The position numbers were made by a program, and so were the translations under genes. A DNA stretch of 64,000 nt from Streptosporangium canum (GTDB lineage: Bacteria > Actinomycetota > Actinomycetes > Streptosporangiales > Streptosporangiaceae), in NCBI RefSeq assembly GCF_900113865.1, contig NZ_FOQY01000002.1, forward strand, positions 310,001 to 374,000. The letters run 5' to 3'. A model generated the notes under the pieces. The model did no database searches, was not told where the DNA came from, and saw only the letters and a program-made list of their open reading frames with translations. This document shows positions 17,207-24,472 of this stretch, in pieces (positions within the stretch are counted from its first letter, which is position 1; each line of letters starts with the position of its first letter).

Positions 17207-17638
17207 TCACGGGCGAGGCGCCCGGCGCTCCCGCCGCTCTTGGAGTTCTTCCGCGCTCACCGGGATGAGCATCGGCTGCCCGGCCACACCGAACATCGTG
17301 ATGACGAACACGGTCTCGGCATCCGGGAGGTTGTTGCCGTCCTGGTAGTGGATGACGTCGCCGCCCGGCTCCCAGAACGTCTCTCCGGCCCTGACGACCC
17401 GCTGCGGTTCGCCTTCCAGCTCGAAGATCATCTCGCCTCTGATCACGTACCCGAACGCGGGACCGGTGTGGCGGTGCGGCGGGGAGCCCTCGCTGCCCGG
17501 CGGCACGGTGACCAGGATCGTCATCGCCTCGGCGTTGTCGGGCACCGGCGGCGCCGGCACCGATGAGACGAGCTCCACCTTCGGCGGCGGTGTGGTCGCG
17601 TCGGGGTTGTCGAGGTGGTGCGAATGTTCGATGCCCAT
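17207..17638 (-). CDS. Cupin-domain protein
   Basis: 143 aa single-domain cupin. Motif 1 is PPGSEGSPPHRHTGPAFGYVIRGEM with the metal-binding HRH, and motif 2 is GETFWEPGGDVIHYQ with His. Such proteins are often dioxygenases, isomerases or metal-binding regulators. The start at 17638 is preferred because GAAGG lies five bases before it; GGAGG abuts an ATG at 17650 too closely. It lies 103 bp downstream of an SDR gene on the same strand and may be cotranscribed. Confidence 0.8.
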   Translation of the reverse strand: MGIEHSHHLDNPDATTPPPKVELVSSVPAPPVPDNAEAMTILVTVPPGSEGSPPHRHTGPAFGYVIRGEMIFELEGEPQRVVRAGETFWEPGGDVIHYQDGNNLPDAETVFVITMFGVAGQPMLIPVSAEELQERRERRAPRP

Positions 17639-17740
17639 GGGTGCCTTCATCCTCCGCGGTCGTTTTTTCGTTGTGACGAGGTCGCCGCGCCCGCGGGCGG
17701 ATCGCCGGTACTCCATGCCGGTGCGGGGGCGGCGTGCGCG

Positions 17741-18472
17741 CTACTTCAGCCAGTCGGTGTAGTGGGTGGGGGCGATGCGGGCGCCGTACTTGGCGGTGAG
17801 GACGTCGCCGTGGACGGCGGCGAACATGCCGGCGGTGTCGTCGGTGGTCACCGAGCGCCTGTCGCCCTTGGCGGTGAGGGTGAGCCGGCCCAGTTCGTCC
17901 AGCGGGTAGGTGTCGGGCCCGGCCAGGTCGAGGGTGCCGCCCAGGGGCGGTCCGGCCGCGACGTCGGTGACGGTGGCCGCGACGTCCGCCGCGGCGACCG
18001 GCTGCAGGGGGGTGCGGGGCAGCCGGACGGTGTCGTCGTCGGCGGTCCAGGACAGGACGTCGTCGACGAACTCCATGAACTGGGTGGCGCGGACGATGGA
18101 GTAGGGGACGGGGCCGGCCTTGAGGATGTCTTCCTGGAGGGTCTTGGCGCGGTAGTAGTCGAGCTCGGGCACCCGGTCGGCGCCGACGATGGACAGGATG
18201 ACGAAGTGCCCGGCGCCCGACCGCCGGGCCGCGGCCAGAAGGTTGTCCATCGAGGTCCGGAAGAAGGCGGGGGAGGCGTCGTCGAAGGTCGGGGAGTTGG
18301 TGAGGTTGACGACCACGTCGGCGCCGGCCAGTGCCGCGTCCACGCCCTGACCGGTGAGCACGTCGACCCCGGTGGACAGCGAATGCGGCACCGCTTCGTG
18401 TCCGGCCGCGTTCAGGTTCTGTACGACCTGTGAGCCGATCAGCCCGGTACCGCCGATGACTGCGAACTTCAT
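17741..18472 (-). CDS. NAD(P)-binding atypical SDR / NmrA-like protein
   Basis: 243 aa. Begins MKFAVIGGTGLIGSQVV, the glycine-rich nucleotide motif of atypical SDR proteins, followed by VVNLTNSPTFDD, FVILSIVGADRVPELDYYRAK with the YYRAK motif, and a PYSIVRATQFMEF strand typical of NmrA/NAD(P)H-binding proteins. Usually quinone or sugar-type reductases or redox sensors in the cytoplasm. AGGACATGCC before the ATG supports the start. It is followed by the cupin gene on the same strand. Confidence 0.8.
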   Translation of the reverse strand: MKFAVIGGTGLIGSQVVQNLNAAGHEAVPHSLSTGVDVLTGQGVDAALAGADVVVNLTNSPTFDDASPAFFRTSMDNLLAAARRSGAGHFVILSIVGADRVPELDYYRAKTLQEDILKAGPVPYSIVRATQFMEFVDDVLSWTADDDTVRLPRTPLQPVAAADVAATVTDVAAGPPLGGTLDLAGPDTYPLDELGRLTLTAKGDRRSVTTDDTAGMFAAVHGDVLTAKYGARIAPTHYTDWLK

Positions 18473-18699
18473 GGCATGTCCTGCCTTCTGTGACCCCGGC
18501 GCGCCGGCCGGCGTCGGCACCTGGCTGGACGCGGGCGAGGCGCAGGCCCGCCTGCCCCTGATCCGCCACGTCGCCCCGGCCTCCCGCCGGGTACCTACCC
18601 CTCGCCGCCGGGGAGCGGCGCCAAGGCGCCCGCAAGAGGTTCCCAAATCTCTTCGACCGGCTCGACGCCCTGAGGCCGGAGCGGCCCCGGGCGATGACG

Positions 18700-18849
18700 G
18701 CGGCCGGCGTGAGCGAGACCGCGTTGACGGCGTGGGATCGTGATCCCGGCCACCAGCATGGGGACGAGTGAGGCGACGGCGGCGACCGTCAGGCCGAACA
18801 CCGACGCGGTGATCAGCCGGCCGATCTCGGCGCCCAGGACGTCAAACAT
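18700..18849 (-). pseudogene. ABC-transporter permease remnant
   Basis: The frame starts MFDVLGAEIGRLITASVFGLT, with one hydrophobic segment ending VPMLVAGI, and then turns into Arg/Pro-rich noise. Its ATG overlaps the ancestral stop of the upstream ABC ATPase remnant, the spacing expected of an ATPase-permease operon. Only one helix of the usual six is left, so it is read as a truncated permease. The family cannot be named from this little sequence. Confidence 0.4.
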
Positions 18850-19260
18850 GGGACGGCCCGCTCACCAGGGCGAGGAACACCTCTCCCACAGCCCCAGCCC
18901 GGCCGGCAGGTCCTTGGCGCGGTCGGCGACCCGGGCCTTGCGCAGGCCCTTGAGCCAGCCGAAGTGCATCAGGTTCTGCCAGGCGGACAGGCTCCAGTAG
19001 ACATTGCGCGAGCCTTCCAGCACGGCTCCGAACTGCGCCATCGCGGCCGAACGCTGCCGGGCCACGTCGAAGCCGCCCAACCGGACCTGGCCGGAGGTGG
19101 GGGTCAGCAATCCGGCCGGCATCTTGATGGTCGTGGTCTTGCCCGCGCCGTTCGGTCCCGGGAAGCCGAACACCGATCCGGTGGGAACGCGCAGCGACAC
19201 CTCGTCGACCGCCCGCGCCTGCGCCGTGCCGTACACCTTCGTCAACGCTTCGATTTCGAT
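18842..19260 (-). pseudogene. ABC transporter ATPase, internally deleted and frameshifted
   Basis: Frame one reads IEIEALTKVYGTAQARAV and a Walker A loop GPNGAGKTT, then KMPAGLLTPTSGQVRLGGFDV and the Q-loop region, stopping after LGLWERCSSPW. In the +1 frame the last codons give EVFLALVSG, the usual C-terminus of these ATPases, before an ancestral stop at 18842. So both ends survive while about 170 residues with signature motif, Walker B and switch His are gone. No ATG precedes the conserved start; only TTG 19245 lies near. Loop residues also depart from consensus (GFPGPNG rather than GLLGPNG). Not functional. Confidence 0.65.
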
Positions 19261-19320
19261 CGTGTCATCTCCTCGATACGGGGAACCCCGGCCCCGGGTC
19301 GCGGGGCCGGGGACAGGTGG

Positions 19321-19611
19321 TCAGAGCTCGTCGAGAACCTCGATGTCCTCCGCGGTGACCTCGCGGGCCACGGCGAACGCCGCGGCGGCCGCGGCGGTGC
19401 CGGGCGCCGCCTGGCGGGCCGCCTGCAGGCTGGCGGCACAGTCCCAGCGCCAGACGCCGACCCACGTCTCGTCGTCGAGCCGGCCGAGGCGCGCCTCGGT
19501 GAGGCCGGGCTGGTCGGCCCTGATCGCGGTGACCAGGGCGGCGTGCCGGGCCCGGACCTGGTCGGCGTCGGCGGGATCGGCCTGGAAGCGGGTGACGCTG
19601 ATGGTCGACAT
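19321..19611 (-). CDS. Antibiotic-biosynthesis-monooxygenase-like small protein
   Basis: 96 aa ferredoxin-like alpha-beta barrel protein: ISVTRFQADPADADQVRARHAALV, then TWVGVWRWDCAASLQAARQ and a final acidic tail. This resembles ABM-type dimeric monooxygenases or their non-catalytic relatives; no cofactor motif is visible. GAAGG stands just before the ATG at 19611. It is divergent from a TetR gene with inverted repeats in the shared promoter, so that TetR probably represses it. Confidence 0.55.
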   Translation of the reverse strand: MSTISVTRFQADPADADQVRARHAALVTAIRADQPGLTEARLGRLDDETWVGVWRWDCAASLQAARQAAPGTAAAAAAFAVAREVTAEDIEVLDEL

Positions 19612-19624
19612 GACTGGACCTTCT

Positions 19625-19658
19625 CTCTAGAGTTGACTTCTAGCAACTGAAGCTAGAG
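19625..19658. promoter_or_regulatory. Candidate TetR operator with overlapping promoter elements
   Basis: CTCTAG at 19625-19630 and CTAGAG at 19653-19658 form an inverted repeat around TTGACT (-35-like) in the 60-bp gap between the ABM-like gene and the TetR gene. A further TAGACT/AGTCTA-type element follows. The spacing suits autoregulation by the adjacent TetR protein. Confidence 0.45.
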
Positions 19659-19671
19659 ATAGACTCTAACC

Positions 19672-20304
19672 ATGACTGATGTCAAGCGGACGAACAAGCG
19701 GGCACAGAAGGCGCAGGAGACGCGCCGGCGCATCCTGGCGGCGGCACTGGAGCTGTTCGTGCGGGACGGATACGGCGCGACGAACCTTCAGGACGTCGCC
19801 GACAAGGCCGGGGTCGCGGTGCAGACCATCTACTTCGTCTTCGGCAACAAGCGTGCCCTGCTGAAGGAGCTGGTCGACGTCACTATCGCGGGCGACGACG
19901 AGCCGGTGGCCACGATGGACCGGCCGTGGTACACTGCGGCGCTGGCCGCCGACACCGCCCAGGACATGGTGCGCGCCTACGTCACCGGCACGACCTCCGT
20001 CCTGGAGCGCGTCGCACCGATCGGCAAAGTCCTGGAGGGAGCGGTCGCGAGCGACCCCGAGGTCGCCGCCCTGTGGCCGGACGACGTCAATCCGCGCTAC
20101 GTCGTCCAGCGAGAAGCCGCCGAAGCGCTGGTCGGCAAGCCGGGCGCACGGGCGCGACTGTCGGCGGAGGAGGCGGCCGATCTGCTGTACGGCCTGCTCA
20201 GCCCCGAGCTGTACATGCTGTTCGTGCAGGAGCGGGGCTGGCCACGTGAGCGCTGGGAGCGGTGGGCCGGCGAGACCCTTCACGCCCAGCTCTGTTCGGG
20301 CTAG
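19672..20304 (+). CDS. TetR-family transcriptional regulator
   Basis: 210 aa. Classical TetR N-terminus: KAQETRRRILAAALELFVRDGYGATNLQDVADKAGVAVQTIYFVFGNKRALL, with the recognition helix VAVQTIYFVF. The ligand domain (80-205) is helical and ends with LSPELYMLFVQERGW, a segment common in actinobacterial TetR proteins. The ATG at 19672 lies close behind the promoter repeats, so the transcript may have little or no leader. It probably controls itself and the divergent ABM-like gene. Confidence 0.85.
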   Translation: MTDVKRTNKRAQKAQETRRRILAAALELFVRDGYGATNLQDVADKAGVAVQTIYFVFGNKRALLKELVDVTIAGDDEPVATMDRPWYTAALAADTAQDMVRAYVTGTTSVLERVAPIGKVLEGAVASDPEVAALWPDDVNPRYVVQREAAEALVGKPGARARLSAEEAADLLYGLLSPELYMLFVQERGWPRERWERWAGETLHAQLCSG

Positions 20305-20599
20305 GTCTGCCGGCGGCCGTACCTGACCCCAGTTATTGATCTACATCGTAAAGGCGCCCGGCTGGTTCCAAGATCATTTACAGAGGACTGAAGACTCTGT
20401 CACCCGCAAAGAAGGCCGGAGGTCACGCTGCGTGATCCCCGGGCCGTCCGGCGGTCGGGTCGCGGGGTCGAGGAGCCCGGGAACAGTCGTTGGCGATGAG
20501 AATGATCTTGAGCGGAATGTGGCGTCCGGTACTCCATTTCTTCCTCCAGTGGGTCTGGCGCGAGGACCGCTTCGTCCGCAGGCAACGGTGTCCCTTCAA
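20305..20599. other. Gap without recognisable gene
   Basis: About 295 bases of unremarkable sequence between the TetR gene and the degraded gene that follows. It is somewhat less GC-rich at the start (an ATTTACAGAGG stretch near 20376) but no promoter pair, repeat or conserved reading frame was found. Confidence 0.5.
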
Positions 20600-20878
20600 G
20601 AGCCCGGGCTTCGCTCTCCTGACACCCGAGGACGGCGAACCGGCGCCGCTTTCGCTGGACGAGGGGGGGTGTCTTCGATGCCTGCGTCCTCGGCGCGGAC
20701 GTCTACGGCGTCCGCCGGAACGGGGTCGTCTTCCGTCTCGACGGGGACTCGTGGTCGCCGGTGGCCGACCCGCTGCCCGGCATGGACGACTTCTGGGTCG
20801 ACCGGCTGTCCCTCGTGGCGGCCGATCACGAGAACGGCCGCCTGGTGGCCGTCGCCCATAAAGCGTTCAGCGTCCTCT
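20600..20878 (+). pseudogene. Frameshifted remnant of an unknown gene
   Basis: Two frames join across a run of seven G (20667-20673): before it GFALLTPEDGEPAPLSLDEGG, after it VFDACVLGADVYGVRRNGV, FRLDGDSWSPVADPLPGMDD and LVAADHENGRLVAVAHK. The second part has the look of a beta-propeller blade, but I do not recognise the family. It runs without a stop into the 3' end of the ABC permease on the other strand, so both ends are lost. Codon choice in the two parts is normal for the genome, which argues that this was once a gene and not chance. Confidence 0.4.
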
Positions 20879-21685
20879 GCGCATGTAGGCGCGGAGCGAC
20901 AGCGGGACGAAGATCACCAGCAGTGCGGCCGACCAGAGCAGGACGGCGGTTACCGGATGCGCGAGTGGCCAGGTCACGTTTCCGGACGGGGCGCCCGGGT
21001 TGCCGAACAGCTCCCGTGAGGCGGCGGTGAGCGCGCTCACCGGGTTCCAGTCGGCCAGGAGGCGCAGCCAGCCCGGCATGCCGTCGGTCGGGACGAACGC
21101 GTTCGACAGCATCGTGAACGGCAGGCCCAGGGGCACCATCGCGTCGGCGGCCTGGTCGTTCTTCACGGCCAGGCCCACGTAGACGCCCACCCAGCTCAGC
21201 GCGTACCGCAGCACGATCATCAGCAGGAACGCCTGGGTGGTGGGGATCAGGCCGCGGTGCGGCTGCCAGCCCACCAGCAGGCCCGTGCCCACCATGATGG
21301 CCAGCATCGGCAGGCCGGTCAGCAGGTCGGCGCCGGTCTGCCCGAACGGCACCGCCAGGCGCGCCGTCGGCATGGAGCGGAACCGGTCCATCACGCCGCG
21401 GGAGGCGTCGGTGGCCATCCGCGTCATGACCCCCAGCCATGCGGAGAAGGTCACCATCGCGAACAGGCCGGGCATGAGGTACTCGCGGTAGTCGCCGCCG
21501 TCCGGCACCTGGATCGCGCTGCCGAGGACGTACCCGAACAGCACCACCATGATGACCGGGAAGACCAGCGTGGCGACGATCTGTCCGGGCTCTTGCCGCA
21601 GCCGGCTCAGTTCGCGGCCGACCAGGGTCAGTCCGTCGGTGAGCGTCCAGCGCAGGCGGCTCAGTGGTGAGGTGAGGACGGTCAT
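20867..21685 (-). CDS. ABC-2 type (DrrB-like) permease
   Basis: 272 aa with six membrane segments and the ABC-2 layout of DrrB-type drug-export permeases: LVGRELSRLRQEPGQIVATLVFPVIMVVLFGYVLG, VMDRFRSMPTARLAVPFGQTGAD, and a final LLADWNPVSALTAASRELFGNPG box. It appears full length. The ATG at 21685 overlaps the stop of the upstream ATPase gene (ATGA), so the pair was translationally coupled. Its ATPase partner has lost its Walker A part, so the transporter is probably dead unless another ATPase substitutes. Confidence 0.8.
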   Translation of the reverse strand: MTVLTSPLSRLRWTLTDGLTLVGRELSRLRQEPGQIVATLVFPVIMVVLFGYVLGSAIQVPDGGDYREYLMPGLFAMVTFSAWLGVMTRMATDASRGVMDRFRSMPTARLAVPFGQTGADLLTGLPMLAIMVGTGLLVGWQPHRGLIPTTQAFLLMIVLRYALSWVGVYVGLAVKNDQAADAMVPLGLPFTMLSNAFVPTDGMPGWLRLLADWNPVSALTAASRELFGNPGAPSGNVTWPLAHPVTAVLLWSAALLVIFVPLSLRAYMRRGR

Positions 21686-22425
21686 CGCGCGGTCTCCTCC
21701 TTGCGGTCGGTGAGGCGCAGGAACACCTCGTCGAGGGTGGGGCGGCGCAGGCTCGCGTCGGCGGCGGCGACTGCGGCGCGGTCGAGTTCGCGCACGATGT
21801 CGGCGAGCCGGAGGCGGCCGCCGGGTAGGGCGACGCTGAGCCGGTCGGTGTCGGTCGTGGTGGGGTCGTTGCCGGTGAGGGTGTTCAGGACGGTCATCGC
21901 CGCAGGCAGTGTGGCGGGGTCTTCGAGGGTGACGTCGAGGCGGTCGCCGATCGTGGCTTTCAGCTCGTCGGGAGTGCCGGTGGCGATCACCTGCCCGTGG
22001 TCGACGACGGCGATGTCGTCGGCCAGTTGGTCGGCCTCGTCCAGGTATTGCGTGGTGAGCACTACCGTGGTGCCGTCCGCCACGAGGTCGCGGATGCTGT
22101 GCCAGATCTCGCCGCGGCTGCGCGGGTCCAGGCCGGTGGTGGGTTCGTCCAGGAAGAGCACCTGGGGGCGCAGGATGAGGCAGGTGATCAGGTCGAGGCG
22201 GCGGCGCATGCCGCCGGAGTAGCCGAGAACCGGCCGGTCGGCGGCGTCCATCAGGCCGAAGCGTTCCAGTAGTTCGTCGGCCCGCCGGTGTGCGTGGTGG
22301 CGGGGCAGGTGGGACAGGCGTGCGAACATGCGCAGGTTGCCGCGGCCGGTGAGCTTTTCGTCCACGGCGGCGGACTGGCCCGCGAGTCCGATTCTGGCGC
22401 GTACCTGGTCGGCTTCGCGGAGTCG
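21682..22425 (-). pseudogene. DrrA-like ABC ATPase lacking its N-terminus and Walker A
   Basis: Homology begins in mid-protein at EADQVRARIGLAGQSAAVDEKLTG and continues normally through the signature (LGYSGGMRRRLDL), Walker B (VLFLDEPTTGLDPRSRGEIW), the switch region (TTVVLTTQYLDEADQLAD) and the DrrA-type C-terminal domain (TLDEVFLRLTDR). The first 80 or so residues, including the P-loop GPNGAGKTT, are absent; upstream the frame becomes unrelated (an open frame reaches 22503). Without the P-loop it cannot hydrolyse ATP. Coupled to the intact permease by an ATGA overlap. Confidence 0.75.
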
Positions 22426-22605
22426 GCGCACCGGGAGGGGCGGGACGGGCCCGTAGTCGACCATCCGGGAGGGCCTCAAGAGCGAAGTAGGCGCACAAGC
22501 CACGCCTGAACGCCTACCGAAACGGCGTGGCGGCGGCCCGTGCCTGGTCGTGGGTGGAGTCCGGGGCCGGCCGATGCCGGGGTGTTCCCCGGCGGGGGAG
22601 TCGCC

Positions 22606-23775
22606 TCAGGAGGCGATCGGGGTGCGGGGGCGCAGGGCTCCCGCCGAGGCCGCCATGAAGGCGGCGAGGAGAGCGGGGATGGCCAGGGCGCCGGGCAGGC
22701 CGATGATCTCGGCGGCGCCGCCGATGATGGCGGGGCCTGCGACGAGTCCGGCGTAGCCGACGGTGGCGACTTGGGCGATGGCCTGTCCCGCGCGGGCGGG
22801 GTCGTGGTTTGCGGCGGCGGAGAAGACCTGGGGGACGATGGTGGCCAGGCCCAGGCCGAACAGGGCGAAGCCGGCGATGGCGATGGGGACCCGGCCGATG
22901 AGCAGTGCGATGGACAGGCCCAGGGCGGCCAGGAGTCCGCAGTAGCGGACCAGGCGGACGGGGCCCAGGCGCTGGGCGAGGTGGTCTCCGGCGAAGCGGC
23001 CGGCGGTCATGGCGGCGGAGAAGACGGCGAAGCCGAGGGCGGCGACGCTCTGGGGGGCGCCGAGGTCTTCGAAGAGGTAGACGGCGGTCCAGTCGACGGC
23101 GGCGCCTTCGCCGACGAGGCCGGCGAAGGCGACGACGCCCATGAGGACGATCCAGCTGGACCAGCGGGGGCGGGCGGGGGTGGTGGTGGTGGCCGGTGCG
23201 GCGGGCCGGGTGGGCAGCAGGTGGCGTCTGGCGTGCAGGCAGATGAGGGCCAGGGGGAGGCCGGTGGCGGCGAGGGTGGTCGCGGCGCTGAGGCCGAGCC
23301 AGGCGGACAGGCCGCCGATGCCCGCGCCGATGAGGCCGCCGACGCTGAACACGCCGTGGAAGGAGGACATGATGGGGCGGCCGTAGGCGCGTTCGACTTC
23401 GGCGCCGTGGGCGTTCATGGAGACGTCGAGGCAGGCGTTGATGAGGCCGTACAGGAAGAGGGTGGCGATGAGCAGGGGGAGGGTGGGGGCGTAGCCGGGG
23501 GGGATGACGGCGAGGGCGGTGGCGATGCCGGCGGGGGTGAGGACGCGGGCGCTGCCGAAGTGGTCGGTGAGGCGTCCGGCGAAGCGCATGCCGACGACGA
23601 GGCCGGCGGCTACGGCCAGGAGGCCGTAGCTGAGCTGTCCGTCGCTGAGGCCGAGGTCGTGTTTGACGGCGGGGATGCGGGCGGCCCAGGCGCCGGAGAC
23701 GGTGCCCAGGAGGATGAAGAAGAAGGACACGGCTCGGCGGGCGTTGGCGGCCTGCCGGGGCGTGGTGTCGCTCAT
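22606..23775 (-). CDS. MFS transporter (YbjJ-like)
   Basis: 389 aa, twelve predicted membrane segments. The N-terminus ARRAVSFFFILLGTVSGAWAARIPAVKHDLGLSDGQLS and the motif RFAGRLTDHFGSARVL after helix two are typical of the YbjJ branch of the major facilitator superfamily, whose substrates are mostly unknown. A second RFAGDHLAQRLG motif marks the second half. The ATG at 23775 (MSDTTPRQ) is chosen over an upstream start since the extra residues are not hydrophobic. Its start lies 116 bp downstream of the end of the MarR gene on the same strand, so they may be cotranscribed. Confidence 0.8.
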   Translation of the reverse strand: MSDTTPRQAANARRAVSFFFILLGTVSGAWAARIPAVKHDLGLSDGQLSYGLLAVAAGLVVGMRFAGRLTDHFGSARVLTPAGIATALAVIPPGYAPTLPLLIATLFLYGLINACLDVSMNAHGAEVERAYGRPIMSSFHGVFSVGGLIGAGIGGLSAWLGLSAATTLAATGLPLALICLHARRHLLPTRPAAPATTTTPARPRWSSWIVLMGVVAFAGLVGEGAAVDWTAVYLFEDLGAPQSVAALGFAVFSAAMTAGRFAGDHLAQRLGPVRLVRYCGLLAALGLSIALLIGRVPIAIAGFALFGLGLATIVPQVFSAAANHDPARAGQAIAQVATVGYAGLVAGPAIIGGAAEIIGLPGALAIPALLAAFMAASAGALRPRTPIAS

Positions 23776-23890
23776 GAGCGCCCCCGGGGGTTTTCGGCTC
23801 AGGGGCGTATTCAATCATGGGCGGGGCCGCTGGGTGGAGGGTGGCCGCTGGGCGGTGGTCCGGTGTGCCCGGGGGGCTGCCGTGCCGTTT

Positions 23891-24352
23891 TCAGGTGGTT
23901 TTTTCGGTGGAGAGGGTGAGGGCGGCGGCTTGGATCTTGTCCATGACGTTGGAGAGGTCGTGGAGGGTGGGGGTGTCGAGGCAGTGCAGGAGGCGGCGGA
24001 AGTCGGCGAGGCCGGCGTCGGCGATCTGTTCGGTGAGGGTGCGGCCGGCGGGGGTGAGTTCGACGCGGCGGATGCGGCGGTCGTGGGGGTCTTCGCGGCG
24101 GGTGACGAGGCCGTGGCCGACGAGGCGGTCGACGATGCCGGTGACGGTGCCGAGGCCGACGCCGAGGTGGTGGGCGAGGTCCTGGCCGGAGGCGGAGTCC
24201 TGGAAGGACAGGAGCATGACGACCTTGAGCTGGCGCATGGTGAGGTTGGAGTCGAACAGGGGGGAGGGGGGGCGGTCTTGGGCGAAGAGTCGTGCCAGGT
24301 CGTGCTGGAGTTCGCCGATCCGGTGGATCAGTCGGTCGCGTTCGTCGTTCAC
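23891..24352 (-). CDS. MarR-family transcriptional regulator
   Basis: 153 aa winged-helix dimer. The DNA-binding part reads LTMRQLKVVMLLS, ASGQDLAHHLGVGLGTVTGIVDRLVGHGLVTRREDPHDRRIRRVELTPAG, a textbook MarR helix-turn-helix plus wing. GAGAG lies six bases before the GTG at 24352; a GTG at 24358 overlaps that site. Divergent from the RND pump gene with 120 bp between them, so it is the likely repressor of the pump and of itself. The YbjJ-like MFS gene downstream may be under the same control. Confidence 0.85.
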   Translation of the reverse strand: MNDERDRLIHRIGELQHDLARLFAQDRPPSPLFDSNLTMRQLKVVMLLSFQDSASGQDLAHHLGVGLGTVTGIVDRLVGHGLVTRREDPHDRRIRRVELTPAGRTLTEQIADAGLADFRRLLHCLDTPTLHDLSNVMDKIQAAALTLSTEKTT

Positions 24353-24403
24353 ACTCACCTCTCGCTTCCTGAGAAGGTTATCAGGATGGCAAGGCAGCGT
24401 TAA

Positions 24404-24448
24404 ATATTCGTGTGAGGCGAAGTGTTAGTGTGGGCGAAACTTATTGTG
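24404..24448. promoter_or_regulatory. Candidate MarR operator/promoter of the RND pump
   Basis: The intergenic strip holds an AT-rich TAAATATTCG box and two direct copies of a GTGTGRGGCGAA-like element (around 24410 and 24434) separated by GTGTTA. In position and repetition it looks like a regulatory region shared by the divergent MarR and RND genes. The pump start itself follows AGGAG at 24460. Confidence 0.35.
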
Positions 24449-24472
24449 ACGTCCCCCTAGGAGTCCGCCCCC

